64,000 nt of DNA. Origin: Peptococcaceae bacterium BRH_c8a (GTDB taxonomy: Bacteria > Bacillota > Desulfotomaculia > Desulfotomaculales > Desulfallaceae). Every line of letters begins with the position of its first letter. Within the stretch, counting starts at the first letter, position 1. The notes beneath the pieces were generated by a model. The model saw only the letters and a list, made by a program, of their open reading frames with translations, did not search any database and was not told the DNA's origin. Positions 63,861-64,000 of this stretch are shown here, piece after piece. The position numbers and the translations under genes were made by a program. The stretch spans positions 142,223-206,222 of the forward strand of contig LADP01000003.1 of NCBI GenBank assembly GCA_000961575.1, written 5' to 3'.

Positions 63861-64000
63861 GACAACCTCCATATTAGTTCTGTTTAATTGGATTTTCTCT
63901 TTCACTTTGATGAATTCCTGCCCGGTCAATTTCTAGATTTATGGTACAATACAAAGATTAAGCGCAACAAAAACCCCATCTAAATTGTTGAATGGTTTTA

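Overview
The window looks like chromosome of a spore-forming, strictly anaerobic Firmicute of the Desulfotomaculum/Pelotomaculum type (Peptococcaceae-like Clostridia). This is inferred from the complete spoIIIA operon, spo0A and spoIVB, a set of C1/folate and electron-bifurcation genes (FchA-like cyclodeaminase, FolD, NfnAB), SLH surface protein, and very many short palindromic repeats between genes. The taxon is an inference; no rRNA or tRNA gene is present.

Layout. Bases 1-19,000 are a long conserved block read on the minus strand: xseA, xseB and ispA, then a ~590-nt structured non-coding RNA that I identify as OLE RNA with its membrane partner gene oapA, then dxs, tlyA, nadK, a YtqB/MnmM-like methyltransferase, argR, recN, spoIVB and spo0A. 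Just upstream lie folD, an FchA-like cyclodeaminase, nfnAB, nusB and the Asp23/AmaP envelope-stress cluster. Bases 19,000-22,300 carry a biotin carboxylase and a carboxyltransferase fused to an AccB-like biotin carrier that has its own internal ribosome binding site and ATG. Bases 22,500-28,600 hold spoIIIAA-AH, interrupted by palindromic repeats and by about 51 copies of a 7-bp tandem repeat. Bases 28,800-35,300 hold a CoA-disulfide reductase/rhodanese, a zinc-ribbon protein, efp, a proline peptidase, aroQ and tldE.

Bases 35,500-48,100 are more accessory: DUF3243, a HEPN/MNT toxin-antitoxin pair, prepilin peptidase, tldD, hicAB, a minor-pilin operon, citrate synthase and a large SLH protein. 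Bases 48,300-58,300 contain a PleD-like diguanylate cyclase, a secreted repeat protein, a second minor-pilin operon that includes a prepilin with a propeller-like repeat domain, a DnaD-like replication gene, and a run of three related major-pilin copies. Two of these copies share a conserved leader with no ATG/GTG/TTG start, and one is truncated next to a relic REP-associated transposase.

Bases 58,300-62,950 look like a GC-rich integrated plasmid-like element: a duplicated-motif DNA-binding candidate, tyrosine integrase, a frameshifted primase-polymerase and a RadC fragment. A frameshifted QueG-like iron-sulfur gene closes the window.

The strongest observation is the OLE RNA/OapA locus, with closing helix, extended -10 promoter and a palindrome inside the promoter spacer. 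Other notable points are the internal AccB start, the heptamer array inside spoIIIA, and the pilin copies with an apparent AUA start behind a strong Shine-Dalgarno sequence.
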